DNA of 64,000 nt from Massilia sp. Se16.2.3. GTDB lineage: Bacteria > Pseudomonadota > Gammaproteobacteria > Burkholderiales > Burkholderiaceae_D. Both the position numbers and the translations under genes were made by a program. The stretch covers positions 2,294,001-2,358,000 of the forward strand of contig NZ_CP050451.1 of the NCBI RefSeq assembly GCF_014171595.1, written 5' to 3'. Below the pieces are notes generated by a model. That model was not told the origin of the DNA and ran no database searches. It worked only from the letters and a program-made list of their open reading frames with translations. The first letter of the stretch is position 1, and every line of letters begins with the position of its first letter. Shown piece after piece: positions 47,148-57,845 of this stretch.

Positions 47148-48603
47148 TCAGTCGCTGCCTGGAGCAAGCATGGCCGGCAGCGCCAGCGCCAGGGCGCCGA
47201 GCAGCAGCAGGAAGAACACGCCGGAAAAATTGAAGAGCAGCGGGACGACGTTCAGCCCCAGCAGCCAAAGCAGGCAGCGGCCGACCTTGCCGAACATGTC
47301 GGGCGATGCGGAAGGCTGGGCCTGCGCCAGCTTGGGCGCACTCGTACCGAACCAGGCACGCAGCTGGTCGAGCGCCACCGGCGTCGAGCGCGTCCAGGTC
47401 AGTTCGTCCGTGTTCCATTCGGCGGCCAGGCGCGCCGTGCCGCGTTCGAATTCGCTTACGCGCACAGTGTCACCGCGCGCCACGCGCCAATCAAAGGCGC
47501 CCACCACATGCTCGACCCGTGCTTCGTAGTCGTAGAGTTTGCGGTAGGCGATGCCCTCGAGGCTGACCGAAAGGGACGCGGGTTCGGCCGGCACCGGCCA
47601 TGCGTCGAGTACCTGGGCACGCGACCAGCCTTCGTTGGTCTCGACCAGCCAGAAAAACGCGCCGGTCGGGCTGAACATCAGGTACTCCGACCATTCGCTG
47701 CCTTCTTCGTCAACCCGCACCATGGCGCCGAGCACGCGGTAGCTCCCGTTGCCGATCTTCGCGACAGCGCCCAGCGGCAGCGACATGTTGCGGCGCTCGG
47801 CCCGTTCGCCCTGTTCCAGCACCTGTACCTGCGGCGTGGTCGCGTCCAGGCGTGCCGTGCACGACGGGCAGACGAGGTTGGTCGCCATGCCCGGCAGGTA
47901 GCCGATCGCGCTGCCGCAGGACGGGCAGAGCAGGGACTCGACGCGGCCGCGGTATTTGCCGGCGCTCGTCTTGATCTGTTCCTCGTCGCGCAGCAGCTGG
48001 GCTTTCAGCTCCGGCAGGGGTGACCGCGTAGCCCTTGTAGAGCAGGGGCGCCTCGCCATCGGAGTAGTCGAGGGTCAGGAAGTCGCGCTCGCGGCGGAAG
48101 TCGGCCACGCGCGCCTGCCAGCCGGCGCCGACGCGAAACGGCAGCTCGCCCTGGCCGCCGATGCAGTCGGCCTCGCGCACGTCGGAGGCGGTGACGCGGG
48201 CGTCGCCGACCAGGTAGTTCTGGCCGGGGCGGAGCTCCGCGAATGCGGGCCAGCGTGTCCAGCCGTTCGGCTGCGGGATCGTCAGCATGAACTGGCCGGA
48301 CGCATCGCCCAGCCAGCCGGCCTGCCCATCGTCGAACAGCAGATACCACTCGTTCCAGATGCCGGCCCGGTAGCGCAGCTGGATGCGGCCGACGACGGTA
48401 AAGGCGCGGCCCGCATGGCTGCCGGCGGTGCCGACCTGGATTGGCGAATAGTCTTCCAGCACCTCGGACATCTTGCCGAGGTCGCGTACCGCATCGGCGT
48501 CTTTCACGACGCTCGCGCGGCAATATTCGCACACCGCCATGACGGAGGCGTGCGAACGGAATTGGACCGGGGCGCCGCAGGAAGGGCAGGCTACGTTCTG
48601 CAT
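47148..48603 (-). pseudogene. DUF4178 zinc-ribbon protein (two DUF4178 units), one frameshift
   Basis: About 485 residues. First zinc ribbon CPSCGAPVQFRSHASVMAVCEYC, first DUF4178 unit (LEDYSPIQVGTAGSHAGRAFTVVGRIQLRYRAGIWNEWYLLFDDGQAGWLGDASGQ). Then the frame breaks near 48013, where a C run has lost one base; the correct frame continues LPELKAQLLRDEEQI, a second ribbon CPSCGSAIGYLPGMATNLVCPSC, a second DUF4178 unit (GNGSYRVLGAMVRVDEEGSEWSEYLMFSPTGAFFWLVE) and a C-terminal transmembrane helix. DUF4178 genes regularly pair with DUF350, SPFH and SpeD/SpeE genes. Starts 10 bp after SPFH stop. Confidence 0.82.
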
Positions 48604-48613
48604 CGAGGCCGGC

Positions 48614-49657
48614 TTAGCCGATCAGCTTTTTCAGGAGTTCGGCCTTGGTGCTGTCGTAGTCGGCGGCGGAAATCAAACCCTTGTCGAGCAGGCCCTTCAG
48701 CTTGGCCAGGCGCGTCTCGATGGAGTCATCGGCCGCGGCGGGAACCGCCGGCGCGCCGGGAGCTGCCGTGCCCGGCTGGGCAAAGGCGCCGCCAAGTCCC
48801 TGCGCCATCGCCTGGCCGACCGCCATGCCGGCACCGACGCCGGCGCCGATGCCGGCCAGCCCGCCCTCGTTCTGGGCCGCCAGCGGGATGCTGCTGGCCA
48901 CCCGGAACTGGGTGAAGCCGGCCATTTTCGCGCCCGACAATCCGCCCTTCATGCCGGCCGAGATGCGCTCGTCCAGCGCGGCCTGCAGTTCTTCCGGCAG
49001 GCTGACGCTGGCGACGTTGAATTCGTCCAGGCCGATGCCGTAGCGCGCGAACGCGGTGGCAAGGTCGCTGCGTACCTGCTGCGCCATCAGGGCCTGGTTG
49101 GCCGCCATGTCCAGGAAGGCGACGTTGGCGCTGCCGAGCGACGAAGCCATCGTCGCCATCAGGATGCCGCGCAGCTGGTCCTCGACCTCGTCGCGCGTAT
49201 AGGCCGCGCGGGTGCCGCTGATCTCGGTGAAAAAGGCGCGCGGATCGCTGATGCGGTAGGAGTACATGCCGAAGGCGCGCACCCGGATCATGTCGAAGTC
49301 CTTATCGCGGATCGTGATCGGCTGCGGCGTGCCCCACTTGCGGCCGGTCTGCAGGCGCGTGCTGAAGAAGTAGACGTCCGACTTGAACGGCGAATCGAAC
49401 AGTTTGTCCCAGTTCTTCAGGTTGGTCAGCAGGGGCAGGGTGCGCGTGGTGAGCGTATGTGTGCCCGGGCCGAACACGTCGGCGATGCGGCCCTCGTCGA
49501 CGAACACGGCCATCTGCGACTCGCGCACGTTGAGCACGGCGCCGTTCTGGATTTCGAAGTCCTGCATTGGGAAGCGCCAGGCCAGCACGCCGTCCGTGTC
49601 TTCGTTCCACTGCAGGACGTCGATAAACTGCTTCTTGATGAATGAACCGAGGGACAT
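48614..49657 (-). CDS. SPFH-domain protein with C-terminal SHOCT-like segment
   Basis: 347 residues. No transmembrane helix. SPFH (band 7-like) domain from MSLGSFIKKQFIDVLQWNEDTDGVLAWRFPMQDFEIQNGAVLNVRESQMAVFVDEGRIADVFGPGTHTLTTRTLPLLT through the helical part FMATMASSLGSANVAFLDMAANQALMAQQVRSDLATAFARYGIGLDEFNVASVSLPEELQAALDERI. Then a Gly-rich spacer (GIGAGVGAGMAVGQAMAQGLGGAFAQ) and a SHOCT-like end, LAKLKGLLDKGLISAADYDSTKAELLKKLIG. Such proteins can form large membrane-associated rings. Start 49657 with GGAG upstream. Cluster partner of DUF4178/DUF350. Confidence 0.88.
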   Translation of the reverse strand: MSLGSFIKKQFIDVLQWNEDTDGVLAWRFPMQDFEIQNGAVLNVRESQMAVFVDEGRIADVFGPGTHTLTTRTLPLLTNLKNWDKLFDSPFKSDVYFFSTRLQTGRKWGTPQPITIRDKDFDMIRVRAFGMYSYRISDPRAFFTEISGTRAAYTRDEVEDQLRGILMATMASSLGSANVAFLDMAANQALMAQQVRSDLATAFARYGIGLDEFNVASVSLPEELQAALDERISAGMKGGLSGAKMAGFTQFRVASSIPLAAQNEGGLAGIGAGVGAGMAVGQAMAQGLGGAFAQPGTAAPGAPAVPAAADDSIETRLAKLKGLLDKGLISAADYDSTKAELLKKLIG

Positions 49658-49686
49658 GATGGACTCCGTGTGGCGAATGGGGAAAA

Positions 49687-50073
49687 TCAGGAGATGCTGC
49701 CGGCGTTGATCAGGCCGATGGACAGCGAAATGGCGCCCAGCAGGCCGCCGAAGGCACTGTTGCCGGACTCGATCTGGTCCTTCGACATGCGCAGGAGGCG
49801 CGTCGCGACCAGGAAGACCAGCAGCTGCACCAGCATGCCGACCGCGCCCCAGCCGAGGAACTGATAGTAGTTGCCGGTATAGGTCAGCGCCGAGGCGAGG
49901 GTGACGGAAAAGCCGAGCAGGGTACCGCCCAGCGACAGGGCTGCCGCGCAATTGCCTTCGCGGATGAGGTGCACCTCGTCATAGGGCGTGACCCGGGTGT
50001 ACACCACAAAAAATGCCATGACCATCGCGATTGCCGTCGCGAGATGCAGCAGATAGTTTAGGATGGCGGGCAC
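49687..50073 (-). CDS. DUF350 family membrane protein
   Basis: 128 residues, four transmembrane helices: MPAILNYLLHLATAIAMVMAFFVVYTRVTPYDEVHLIREGNCAAALSLGGTLLGFSVTLASALTYTGNYYQFLGWGAVGMLVQLLVFLVATRLLRMSKDQIESGNSAFGGLLGAISLSIGLINAGSIS. The IREGNxAAAL motif and following glycine-rich helix are the DUF350 signature (E. coli YjfL type). Starts at GTG 50073 with GGAG 7 bases upstream. Heads the minus-strand operon and is 62 bp from the divergent SpeE-like gene. Confidence 0.85.
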   Translation of the reverse strand: MPAILNYLLHLATAIAMVMAFFVVYTRVTPYDEVHLIREGNCAAALSLGGTLLGFSVTLASALTYTGNYYQFLGWGAVGMLVQLLVFLVATRLLRMSKDQIESGNSAFGGLLGAISLSIGLINAGSIS

Positions 50074-50135
50074 AAATTTCTCCAGAGAAGTGTCTTTCTG
50101 TCTAGGCAGAGCGATCTTAAGGCAAAACTTGTTTC

Positions 50136-51647
50136 ATGACCAAAAGAATTCTAATACTGTCGGTTTTCGTTGTCGCCTCCTGCGGACTGGCCTATGAACT
50201 CATTGCCGGTGCCCTGTCGAGCTACTTGCTGGGCGACTCGGTCCTCCAGTTTTCGACCATCATCGGCTGCTATCTGTTCGCCATGGGCGTCGGTGCCCAC
50301 TTTTCGAAGTATGTGAAGGACGAGGACGTACTGGCGCGCTTCATCGACATCGAACTGGCGGTCGGCCTGATCGGAGGCGTCTCGGCGGCCCTGCTGTTCA
50401 TGGCCTTCACCTGGATGGCGGCGCCATTTCGCACGCTGCTCTACACGCTGGTGTTCCTGATCGGGATGTTCGTCGGGATGGAGGTGCCGCTGGTGATGCG
50501 CGCGCTCAACGAGCGGCGCACCGAATTCGCCGAACTGGTGAGCCGGGTGCTGACCTTCGATTACCTCGGCGCGCTGGCCGTGTCGCTGCTGTTCCCGCTG
50601 GTACTGGCGCCGCACCTGGGGCTGGTGCGCACCGGCTTCCTGTTCGGCATGCTCAATGTCGGCGTGGCGCTGTGGACGCTGTATGCCTTCCGTCTCGAAC
50701 TGACAGGCCTCGGCGGACGGGTGCTGCGCGCCTGCGCCGTGCTGCTGGCGCTGGCGCTCGGGTTCACGCTGTCTGACCGCATGGTCGGCTGGGGCGAGCG
50801 CGGCCTGTTCGGCGACGACATCGTGTATTCCACCACCACGCCCTACCAGCGCCTGGTGATCACACGCTGGAAGGACGACCTGCGCCTCTACATCAACGGC
50901 AACCTGCAGTTCTCCTCGCGCGACGAATACCGCTACCACGAGGCGCTGGTCCATCCGGCGCTGCAGCAGCTGCCCTGGGCGCGGCGCGTGCTGATCCTCG
51001 GCGGCGGCGACGGACTGGCGCTACGCGAAGTGCTGCGCTACAGGCACATCGAATCGGTAACCCTGGTCGACCTCGATCCGGCCATGACGGGAGCGTTTAC
51101 GACCCGCCCCGAGCTGGTGAAGCTGAACCGGGGTGCCTTCGCCGACCCGCGCGTGAAAGTGGTGAACACCGATGCCGCGGTCTGGCTGCAGGAAAGCCGC
51201 GACATGTTCGACGCCGTCATCGTCGACTTCCCCGACCCGTCGAGCTTCTCGCTCGGTAAACTGTATTCGGTCCCTTTCTACGGCATCCTGAAAAAACACA
51301 TGGCCGCGAACGGCCTGGTGGTGGTGCAGTCGACCTCGCCGTATTTCGCGCCGAACGCCTACTGGACAGTGGACGCCACGCTGCGCGAAGTAGGCATGCG
51401 CACCTGGCCGTACCACCTGTACGTGCCCTCGTTCGGCGAATGGGGCTTCATCATGGCGTCGCCCCAGGCCGATTTCGCGCCGCCGTCGCAGTACACGCTG
51501 CCGATGCGCTACCTGAATGGGGAGACCACGCGCGAGATGTTCGCCTTCCCGCCCGACATGGCGCGGCGTGCGATGCCGCCCAACCGGCTCAACACCCAGT
51601 CGCTGGTGCACGAGTTCGAAAACGACTGGCGCCAGGTGATCCGCTGA
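50136..51647 (+). CDS. Membrane-bound polyamine aminopropyltransferase (SpeE-like)
   Basis: 503 residues. The N-terminal 210 residues form about seven transmembrane helices (SVFVVASCGLAYELIAGALSSYLLGDSVLQFSTIIGCYLFAMGVGAHFS, LYTLVFLIGMFVGMEVPLVMRAL), the rest a spermidine-synthase Rossmann domain with YSTTTPYQRLVITRWKDDLRLYINGNLQFSSRDEYRYHEALVHP, LILGGGDGLALREVL (the GGGDG AdoMet motif), VDLDP and VDFPDPSS. Differs from cytosolic SpeE in being membrane-anchored. Ends in an ATGA overlap with the FAD oxidoreductase. Polyamine substrate unknown. Confidence 0.88.
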   Translation: MTKRILILSVFVVASCGLAYELIAGALSSYLLGDSVLQFSTIIGCYLFAMGVGAHFSKYVKDEDVLARFIDIELAVGLIGGVSAALLFMAFTWMAAPFRTLLYTLVFLIGMFVGMEVPLVMRALNERRTEFAELVSRVLTFDYLGALAVSLLFPLVLAPHLGLVRTGFLFGMLNVGVALWTLYAFRLELTGLGGRVLRACAVLLALALGFTLSDRMVGWGERGLFGDDIVYSTTTPYQRLVITRWKDDLRLYINGNLQFSSRDEYRYHEALVHPALQQLPWARRVLILGGGDGLALREVLRYRHIESVTLVDLDPAMTGAFTTRPELVKLNRGAFADPRVKVVNTDAAVWLQESRDMFDAVIVDFPDPSSFSLGKLYSVPFYGILKKHMAANGLVVVQSTSPYFAPNAYWTVDATLREVGMRTWPYHLYVPSFGEWGFIMASPQADFAPPSQYTLPMRYLNGETTREMFAFPPDMARRAMPPNRLNTQSLVHEFENDWRQVIR

Positions 51648-53291
51648 TGGACCGCCGCTCCTTCCTGGCAGGTGCCGGCGCAGGTCTTGCGGCCCTGGGC
51701 AGCGCGGCCGGCTTCAGCCACTTCCAGGAAATCACGCCGAACGTGCATTATCCGGGCCGTGCCGAAGGCCACTTCCTGCGCGACCTGCGCCACCCGCCGC
51801 CGCCGGCATCGCGCATCGACACCGACGTGCTGGTGCTGGGCTCCGGCGTGGCCGGCTTGACGGCAGCCTGGAAGCTGGGGAAGGAGGGGGCGCGCGCGCG
51901 CTTGTCGTCGACGGCCCCCAGGCGTTCGGGAACGCGGCTGGCGCGCGCTACGGCGAGCTCGAAAGCCCGACGGGGCGCACTACCTGCCGCTGCCCTCGAT
52001 GGAGTCGACGCATGTGCGTGCCATCCTTTCCGATCTCGGCGTCATCGAGCGTGACCCGTATGGAGCGCGTCCGACCTATGACGAGCGGCGCCTGGTGCAT
52101 GCTCCCGAGGAGCGGCTGCTGGTGAACGGGCGCTGGCAGGAGGGGCTGCTGCCGACCGTCGGCGTGGGCCCGGCGGAGCTGGCCGAGCAGCGCCGCTTCT
52201 TCGCCCACATGGCACGCCTGCGCGGCGAGCACGGGCTGGATGGTCGGCGCATGTTCGTGTTCCCGTCGGCGCTGTCGTCGAACGACCCCGCACATGCGGC
52301 GCTCGACCGCATCAGCTTTGCCGACTGGCTGACGCACGAAGGCTACCGTGCGCCCAGCCTGCGCTGGTACCTGGACTACTGCTGCCGCGACGATTACGGC
52401 GCCACGCTCGACCGCGTCTCGGCCTGGGCGGGCCTGCATTATTTCGCCGGCAGGAGCGGCCAGGCCGCGAACGCCGAGGATGCGGCCGTGCTGACCTGGC
52501 CCGGCGGACTGGCGCCGCTGGTGGCCGGCATGGCGGACAGCGCTGCGCGCGCAGGCGTCGCGCGGCGGCCGGGTACAGCGGTCTCCCTTGCGGCGCGTTG
52601 GTGGCGGCGTCGAGGCGCTGTGCTTCCGCTTTGAAGCTGGCGTGCCGACCAGCTTCCTGGTGCGCGCGCGCCGGGCGATCTGCGCGATGCCGCTGTTCGT
52701 GGCGGCGCGCGTGGTCGAGGACATGGCGGCGCATGGGTTCGATGCGCGGCGCCACCTGCCGGAGTACGCGCCCTGGCTGGTGGCGAACTTCGTGCTGCGC
52801 GAGCCGCCGCGCGAGCGCGAGCAGGGTGGCGAGGCGGTTCCGCTCTCCGGGACAACGTGGTGCAGGGTGCGCAGGGTGCGCAGGGCGCGCACGGGCTGGG
52901 CTATGTGGTCTCGACCCACCAGGATATCCGCGTCACGCCCGCCGAGCGCAGCGTGTACACGGCCTATGTGGCGCTGGCGGACCGCAGGCCCCAGGACGCA
53001 CGCACATGGATGCAGTCGGCGTCGAAGGAAGAGTTGATCGCGCTGGCGGCGGCCGACCTGAAGGCGGCCTATGGCTGGACGCTGGCGCCTTGCGTGGAGC
53101 GGGTCGACATCACGCTGCGGGCGCATGCGATGGCCATTCCGGGGCCGGGATTTCGCAGCAATGCGGGGCTGGCGGCGCTGCGCGAGGCGGACGGGCCGAT
53201 CCTGTTCGCGCATGCGGATCTGTCGGGGTTTTCGGTGTTCGAGGAGGCGTCGTGGTGGGGTTGGAGGGCGGCGGAGCGGGCCTTGGGGTGA
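51647..53291 (+). pseudogene. FAD-dependent amine-oxidase-like protein with Tat-type signal, several frameshifts
   Basis: About 548 codons in four fragments. MDRRSFLAGAGAGLAALGS is a Tat-type signal peptide (RRxF); TDVLVLGSGVAGLTAAWKLGKEG is the FAD Rossmann motif. Frame changes near 51893, 51975, 52590 and 52850 link the intact pieces: STHVRAILSDLGVIERDPYGARPTYDER, FADWLTHEGYRAPSLRWYLDYCCRDDYG, then GVPTSFLVRARRAICAMPLF and LGYVVSTHQDIRVTPAERSVYTAYVAL. The fold is amine-oxidase/protoporphyrinogen-oxidase like. Overlapping start with the SpeE-like gene suggests a polyamine oxidase. The break number is high for one gene, but pieces join cleanly, so sequence errors are as likely as decay. Confidence 0.65.
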
Positions 53292-53487
53292 TGGCGGCTC
53301 GTTACCGCCGCGGGAACGCGGCGGTTCCATACCGCGTGGGCTCAAGAGCCCACCCTACGGTGTGCTGCTGCCCGTAGGGTGGGCACCGTCACCGAGGCCC
53401 CCAGTACCGTAGGGTGGGCACTCCGTGCCCACGCTGTCGTGCCCATGCATGCCACAGTGCGTCACCTTGCGGTCGCCATCGAACGGG
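53292..53487. repeat. Spacer with three GTAGGGTRGGC repeats
   Basis: Members at about 53350 (CCCACCCTACGG), 53370 (CCGTAGGGTGGGCACCG) and 53408-53434 (CCGTAGGGTGGGCAC then CTCCGTGCCCACGC, a 7-bp stem hairpin). Between convergent FAD-oxidoreductase and antiporter genes. No gene. Confidence 0.75.
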
Positions 53488-55259
53488 CTACGGCCGATGC
53501 GTCCCCACCTCTCGCAGTCCCGCATCGTCCAGCTGCGCCGCAAACAGATCCCGCTCGCGGTCGACGATGCCATCGACCGTACGTTCGTCCAGCCCCATCG
53601 CCTCCAGCACGAAGGCCGACAGCTGCAGGCTCGCTTCCAGCGTTTCCGGCACGATCACCGTCGCACCGGCGCGGCGCAGCGAGCGTGCATGCTTCTCGTC
53701 GCGCGAGCGCACGAACAGGGGTACCTGGGCGAATTCGCGGCGGATGCCGCGTACCGCCTGCAGTGCCGACGCCGGATGGTCCATCGTCAGCACGATGGCG
53801 GGCGCCTCGTCGGCGTTCACGAGGCGCAGCAGTTCGGGCCGCGCGGCATTGCCGAAGTAGACCGGCGCGCCTTCGGCGTGCAGCTTCGACACCAGGCGCG
53901 CATCGTTTTCGAAGGCGACGTAGGCGATGCCCCGGGCGTCGAGCAGCTTGGCCAGCTGCTGGCCGACGCGACCGAAGCCGGCGATGATGATCTTGCCGCG
54001 CGCACCGGCATAGCCCTGCGCCTGTTCCTGCACTGCGCGCTCGCGGTGGGCACGATCGTCGCGCTCGCCGATGGTCCTGCCGATGCGCGCCAGCAGCGGC
54101 GTGATGAACATCGACAAGCCGACCGCGAGCATCACGCGTGCGCCCAGCGCCGGGTCGAGCAGCTTGCTGTTGATGGCGTAACCGAGCACGATAAAGGCGA
54201 ATTCGCCGCCCGGGCCAGCAGCAGGCCGCCCTCGAGCGCGCGGCTCCAGGGCAGGCGGCCGGCGCGAAACAGCAGCGTGACCACCAGCGCCTTGATCGCC
54301 ACCAGGCCAAGGACGGCGCCGGCCAGCCACAGCGGCGCCTCGTCCAGCTGGCGCGTGTCCATGCCCATCCCCACGGTCATGAAGAACAGGCCCATGAGCA
54401 GGCCTTTGAAAGGCTCGACCATCAGTTCGACTTCGTGGCGGAACTCGGTCTCGGCCAGCAGCAAGCCAGCCACCAGGGCACCGAGCGCCATCGACAGCCC
54501 GGCGGCGGCGGACAAGCCGGCAATGCCGAAGGTCGAAAGCAGGATCAGCGCCATGAAGACGTCCGGCTGGCGATGGCGGGCAAACGCCTTGAACAGCGGC
54601 GGAATGATGCGCCGCCCGACCAGGTAGATGAGGGCGATGGCGCCGCCTGCTTTGAGCATCGTCATCATGGCCAGGGCCGCCGCGCCGTCGCCGCTGCCGC
54701 GCGCCAGTACGCCGAGCAGCACCGGGATCGGCACCACGGCCAGGTCCTGCAGCATCAGCACGGCAAACGCCGCCTGGCCGAGCGGGCTGCCGGTGGTTTG
54801 CTGCTCGCTCATGAGGGCCATCACGACGGCGGTGGAAGAGAGCGACAGCACCACGCCGAGGATCGCGGCCGTCGCCGGCGCCTGCCCCAGCATCCAGGCG
54901 GCGCCGCCGATCAGCAGCGCGCTGGCCAGCACCTGGACGGTGCCGGCCCCGAATACCCAGGCGCGCATCGCCCACAGGCGCGCGGCCGAGAGCTCGAGGC
55001 CGATCATGAACATCAGGAACAGCACGCCCAGCTCCGCCAGCATGGCCACGCCCTGGCCGCTGGGGAAGGTCAGCCAGCCGAGCCAGGGGATCTCGTGGGT
55101 CAGCAGGCCCAGGCCATAGGGACCGACCAATGTACCTACTGCCAGGAAACCGAGCACCTGGTTGATGCGCAGGCGCTGCAGGGTCGGAATCAGGACGCCG
55201 GCCAGGATCAGGAACAGGAGGATTTCGCGCAGAAAGGGGAAGGCGTGTTGCTCTTGCAC
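53488..55259 (-). pseudogene. KefC-type monovalent cation:proton antiporter, one frameshift
   Basis: About 590 residues. CPA2-family Na+/H+ exchanger domain with about 12 helices (LGVLIPTLQRLRINQVLGFLAVGTLVGPYGLGLL..., IGLELSAARLWAMRAWVFGAG, AGLLLAETEFRHEVELMVEPFKGLLMGLFFMTVGMG). Frame breaks near 54210 (GCCCGGGCGGCG); the next frame gives GGEFAFIVLGYAINSKLLDP, the expected continuation, then a TrkA-N/RCK domain (KIIIAGFGRVGQQLAKLLDARGIAYVAFENDARLV). Starts at GTG 55259. Like YbaL/KefB, K+ efflux under stress is likely; no KefF-type ancillary gene is adjacent. Confidence 0.85.
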
Positions 55260-55524
55260 GGGGCTAAGCCTTGGCGGTTGGGGAAGGGCATTGGCATTTT
55301 ATAACGGCCGGGAGGAGAGGAAGCGGCCGCCATCTGCAGGGTGGGCACCCCGCGTCCACGCGGATGGGCCGGTTCGCGGACGCGGCGATTGCGCCCTCAT
55401 TCCCCGTATTGTGGACGATTGATCGCCCATGAGCGAAGCGGGATTGCGCGTGGGGTCATTGAGGCCAATGGCCTCAATGACGGCTTCACCACGGGGCGCC
55501 CACCCTACAGGACGCGCCGCTTAC
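55260..55524. repeat. 265-bp spacer with a pair of inward-facing repeats
   Basis: CAGGGTGGGCACCCCGCG at 55338-55355 and CGGGGCGCCCACCCTACAG at 55494-55512, in opposite orientation about 140 bp apart, plus an 'AGGCCAATGGCCT' palindrome between them (about 55461-55473). No gene found. Confidence 0.7.
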
Positions 55525-57845
55525 TCAAAAACTCCCCGCCACCGCCTCCGCCGGCGTCTCTTCCTGCTGGCGATGGCCGCTCGCCACCGGCTGGCGCGAT
55601 TCGGCGGTCTTGACCAGTTCTTCGTACTCCGGATCGTCGACGCCGCGCAGTTCGATGAAGCGCTCCAGCGCGTTTTCCAACCTTGGCAGCAGGATCGCGC
55701 GTTCGCTGTGCAGCACGCTGTAGGCCGGGCGTGCCGCGGCCATGCCAATTTCGCTCGCTGTCTGCGCCACCAGCTTGGCGGCATCGATGCCGGCCTTCTC
55801 GGCGGCCATGCGCGCCAGTTCGTACCAGGTGACCGAGCCCACGTTGTTCAGGTGCCAGACCCCGCATTCGCGGTCGATCGCGAGGTCCAGGCAGGTGTGC
55901 ACCAGGTCGGGCACGTAGGTCGGCGACACCGTCATGTCGTTCGCGGCCGCAAACCGCTCGCCGCGTTCGAGCGCATCGAGCGCCAGCTTGACGAAGTTGT
56001 GGCGGTCCCAGGGACCGAAGAAGGCGCTGGTGCGCACGACCAGGGCGCCGGGGTGGGCGGCCAGCACCGCCGTTTCCGACTCGGCCTTGCTGCGCCCATA
56101 CACGTTCAGCGGCGTGACCGGATCGCTCTCGACATACGGGCTGCCCTTGCTGCCGTCGAAGACCAGGTCGCTGGAGAACGTGGTGAGGTGCACGCCATGG
56201 CGCGCGCAGGCCTCGGCCAGGGGGTGGCGGCGCCCACGGTGTTGTCGCGCATGCAGCGCTCGACCTCGCCCTCGGCGTCGTCCACGCGCACATAGCCCGA
56301 GGTGTTGATCACGGCCCGGGGTTTGTGGTGGGCCAGCGCGCGCTCGACCGAGCGGGGTCGGCGATGTCCATCTCCATGCGCGAGAGCAGCTTGTAGTGCA
56401 GGCTGCGCTTCTGGCAGATGCGGGCAAAGGCCCGGCCCAGGGTGCCGGTAGCGCCCGTGATCAGGATGGGCGCGGCGCCCGTGCCGACCAGGCGGTGGCC
56501 GTCGGCCGAGATCGAGGTGATGGCGGCCGGCGTGGCGATCGGCGTGCACAGGAAGCGCCCCGGGCGTCGCCACCAGCCCCTGGCCGCGCAGCACCGGATG
56601 CGAAGGCGTGCGGCCGCTGCCGAGTTCGCGCATCATGGCGGCCAGCGCCGTCGGGCGCGGCATCTTTGATCTCACATCAAAGGGGCCAGGTTCGTAGTAG
56701 CCGCGGTTCTGCGTGACGAGGCTATTCCAGTCGAAGGAGCCGAGCAGGGACCAGACAGTGACGGCGCGCACGTCCACGCCCACCTGGCGTGCCGTTTGCG
56801 CCGCTTCCCAGATTTCCAGCAGCCAGCGCAGCTGGTCTTCGCGGTTGGCGTCGATATGCGCTTCGGTGACGGCGATCGGCAGGCGGTAGCGCTCCCACAC
56901 CTCGCCCAGCAGCGGGCCGATGCCGGGCGTCGGCGTGGCCAGCGCGCGCGAGGCTTCGATGTCGGCGCAAGGCACGCCGTCGGCGACGCCGCGGTGGTGC
57001 TGCGGATAGCGTTCCGGGCGATGGTCGAGCCAGCGCTCGCTGGTGACGTAGTAATTGACGCCGATGACATCGGGTGGGCAGGGGTTGTCGCGGAACCAGA
57101 GGAACTCGGCGGCGTCGATGCCGGTGCCCAGCAAATACTTCCACAGCTTGTGCTCCGGGCCCATCATGCCGCACAGGAGGTCCCAGGCCAGCCAGCGGCG
57201 CTCGTTGTAGAACTCGGCCACATGGGCCAGCTCGGGCGTGCTGTAGGTCTTGCCGAGGTCGTCGGTTTGCACCAGCTTGGCGTTCGGGTTGACCTTGCGG
57301 ATGGCGCGCATGCACAGCACGACGGCGCGGCACTGCACCAGCAGGGCCTGGATGAAGCTCCTGTCGTCGCGCGCATGCGGATACCAGACGCCGTACAGGC
57401 CGGCGAAGCGGGCGGTGGTGCAGGGTTCGTTGACGGGCGTGTAGTACTCGAGCCAGGGATAGCGGGCGGCCACCGCGCCGGCATACTCGGCCAGGCGTTC
57501 GGGGAAGGCGGGGTCCATCAGGCTGGTGTCGCGCGGGCCGCTACCGTGGTGAATGAGTCCGGCGATCGGGGTGACGCCGGCGTCGCGCAGGGCGGGCAGG
57601 CGCTCGTCCGGCCAGCTCCAGTCGGCCTTGTCGAGTCCGTCCGGAGCGGTGCGTTCCCAGAGCACGGGATAGCGGATGGCGCGGATGCCGAGCGAGGCGA
57701 AGCGGCCGATGTCGCAGGCGCGCAGTGCGTGGCCATTGCGGTCGAGCTGGCTGAAGTATTCGTCGCGCACGCGGTTGACGGTGCATTCGAGACCGCCCCA
57801 CAGTTCGAGTGGGCGGTGTTGGCTGTTCGGGCTCGTGTTATGCAT
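55525..57845 (-). pseudogene. GH1-type glycosidase fused to RmlD-like reductase, three frameshifts
   Basis: About 773 codons. N-terminal glycoside hydrolase family 1 (about 1-440): ELWGGLECTVNRVRDEYFSQLDRNGH, IRYPVLWERTAPDG, acid/base Glu in TPVNEPCTTARFAGLYGVWYPH, nucleophile Glu in IAVTEAHID, FDWNSLVTQNRGYYEPG. C-terminal RmlD domain (sugar-nucleotide reductase): ILITGATGTLGRAFARI (in the alternate frame), INTSGYVRVDDAE, SSDLVFDGSKGSPYVESDPVTPLNVYGRSKAESE (the YxxxK motif). Frame breaks near 56565, 56355 and 56225; the parts join into one protein. This fusion occurs in other bacteria by my recollection. Start at 57845. Confidence 0.72.

Noticed and set aside
49658..49951. N-terminal extension of the SPFH protein
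   Set aside because: Overlaps the DUF350 gene in another frame; homology and ribosome site support 49657.
52855..52895. GTGCGCAGG 9-bp repeat as a mobile-element scar
   Set aside because: It is a short in-frame Gly-Ala-Gln repeat in the FAD oxidoreductase with only three units.
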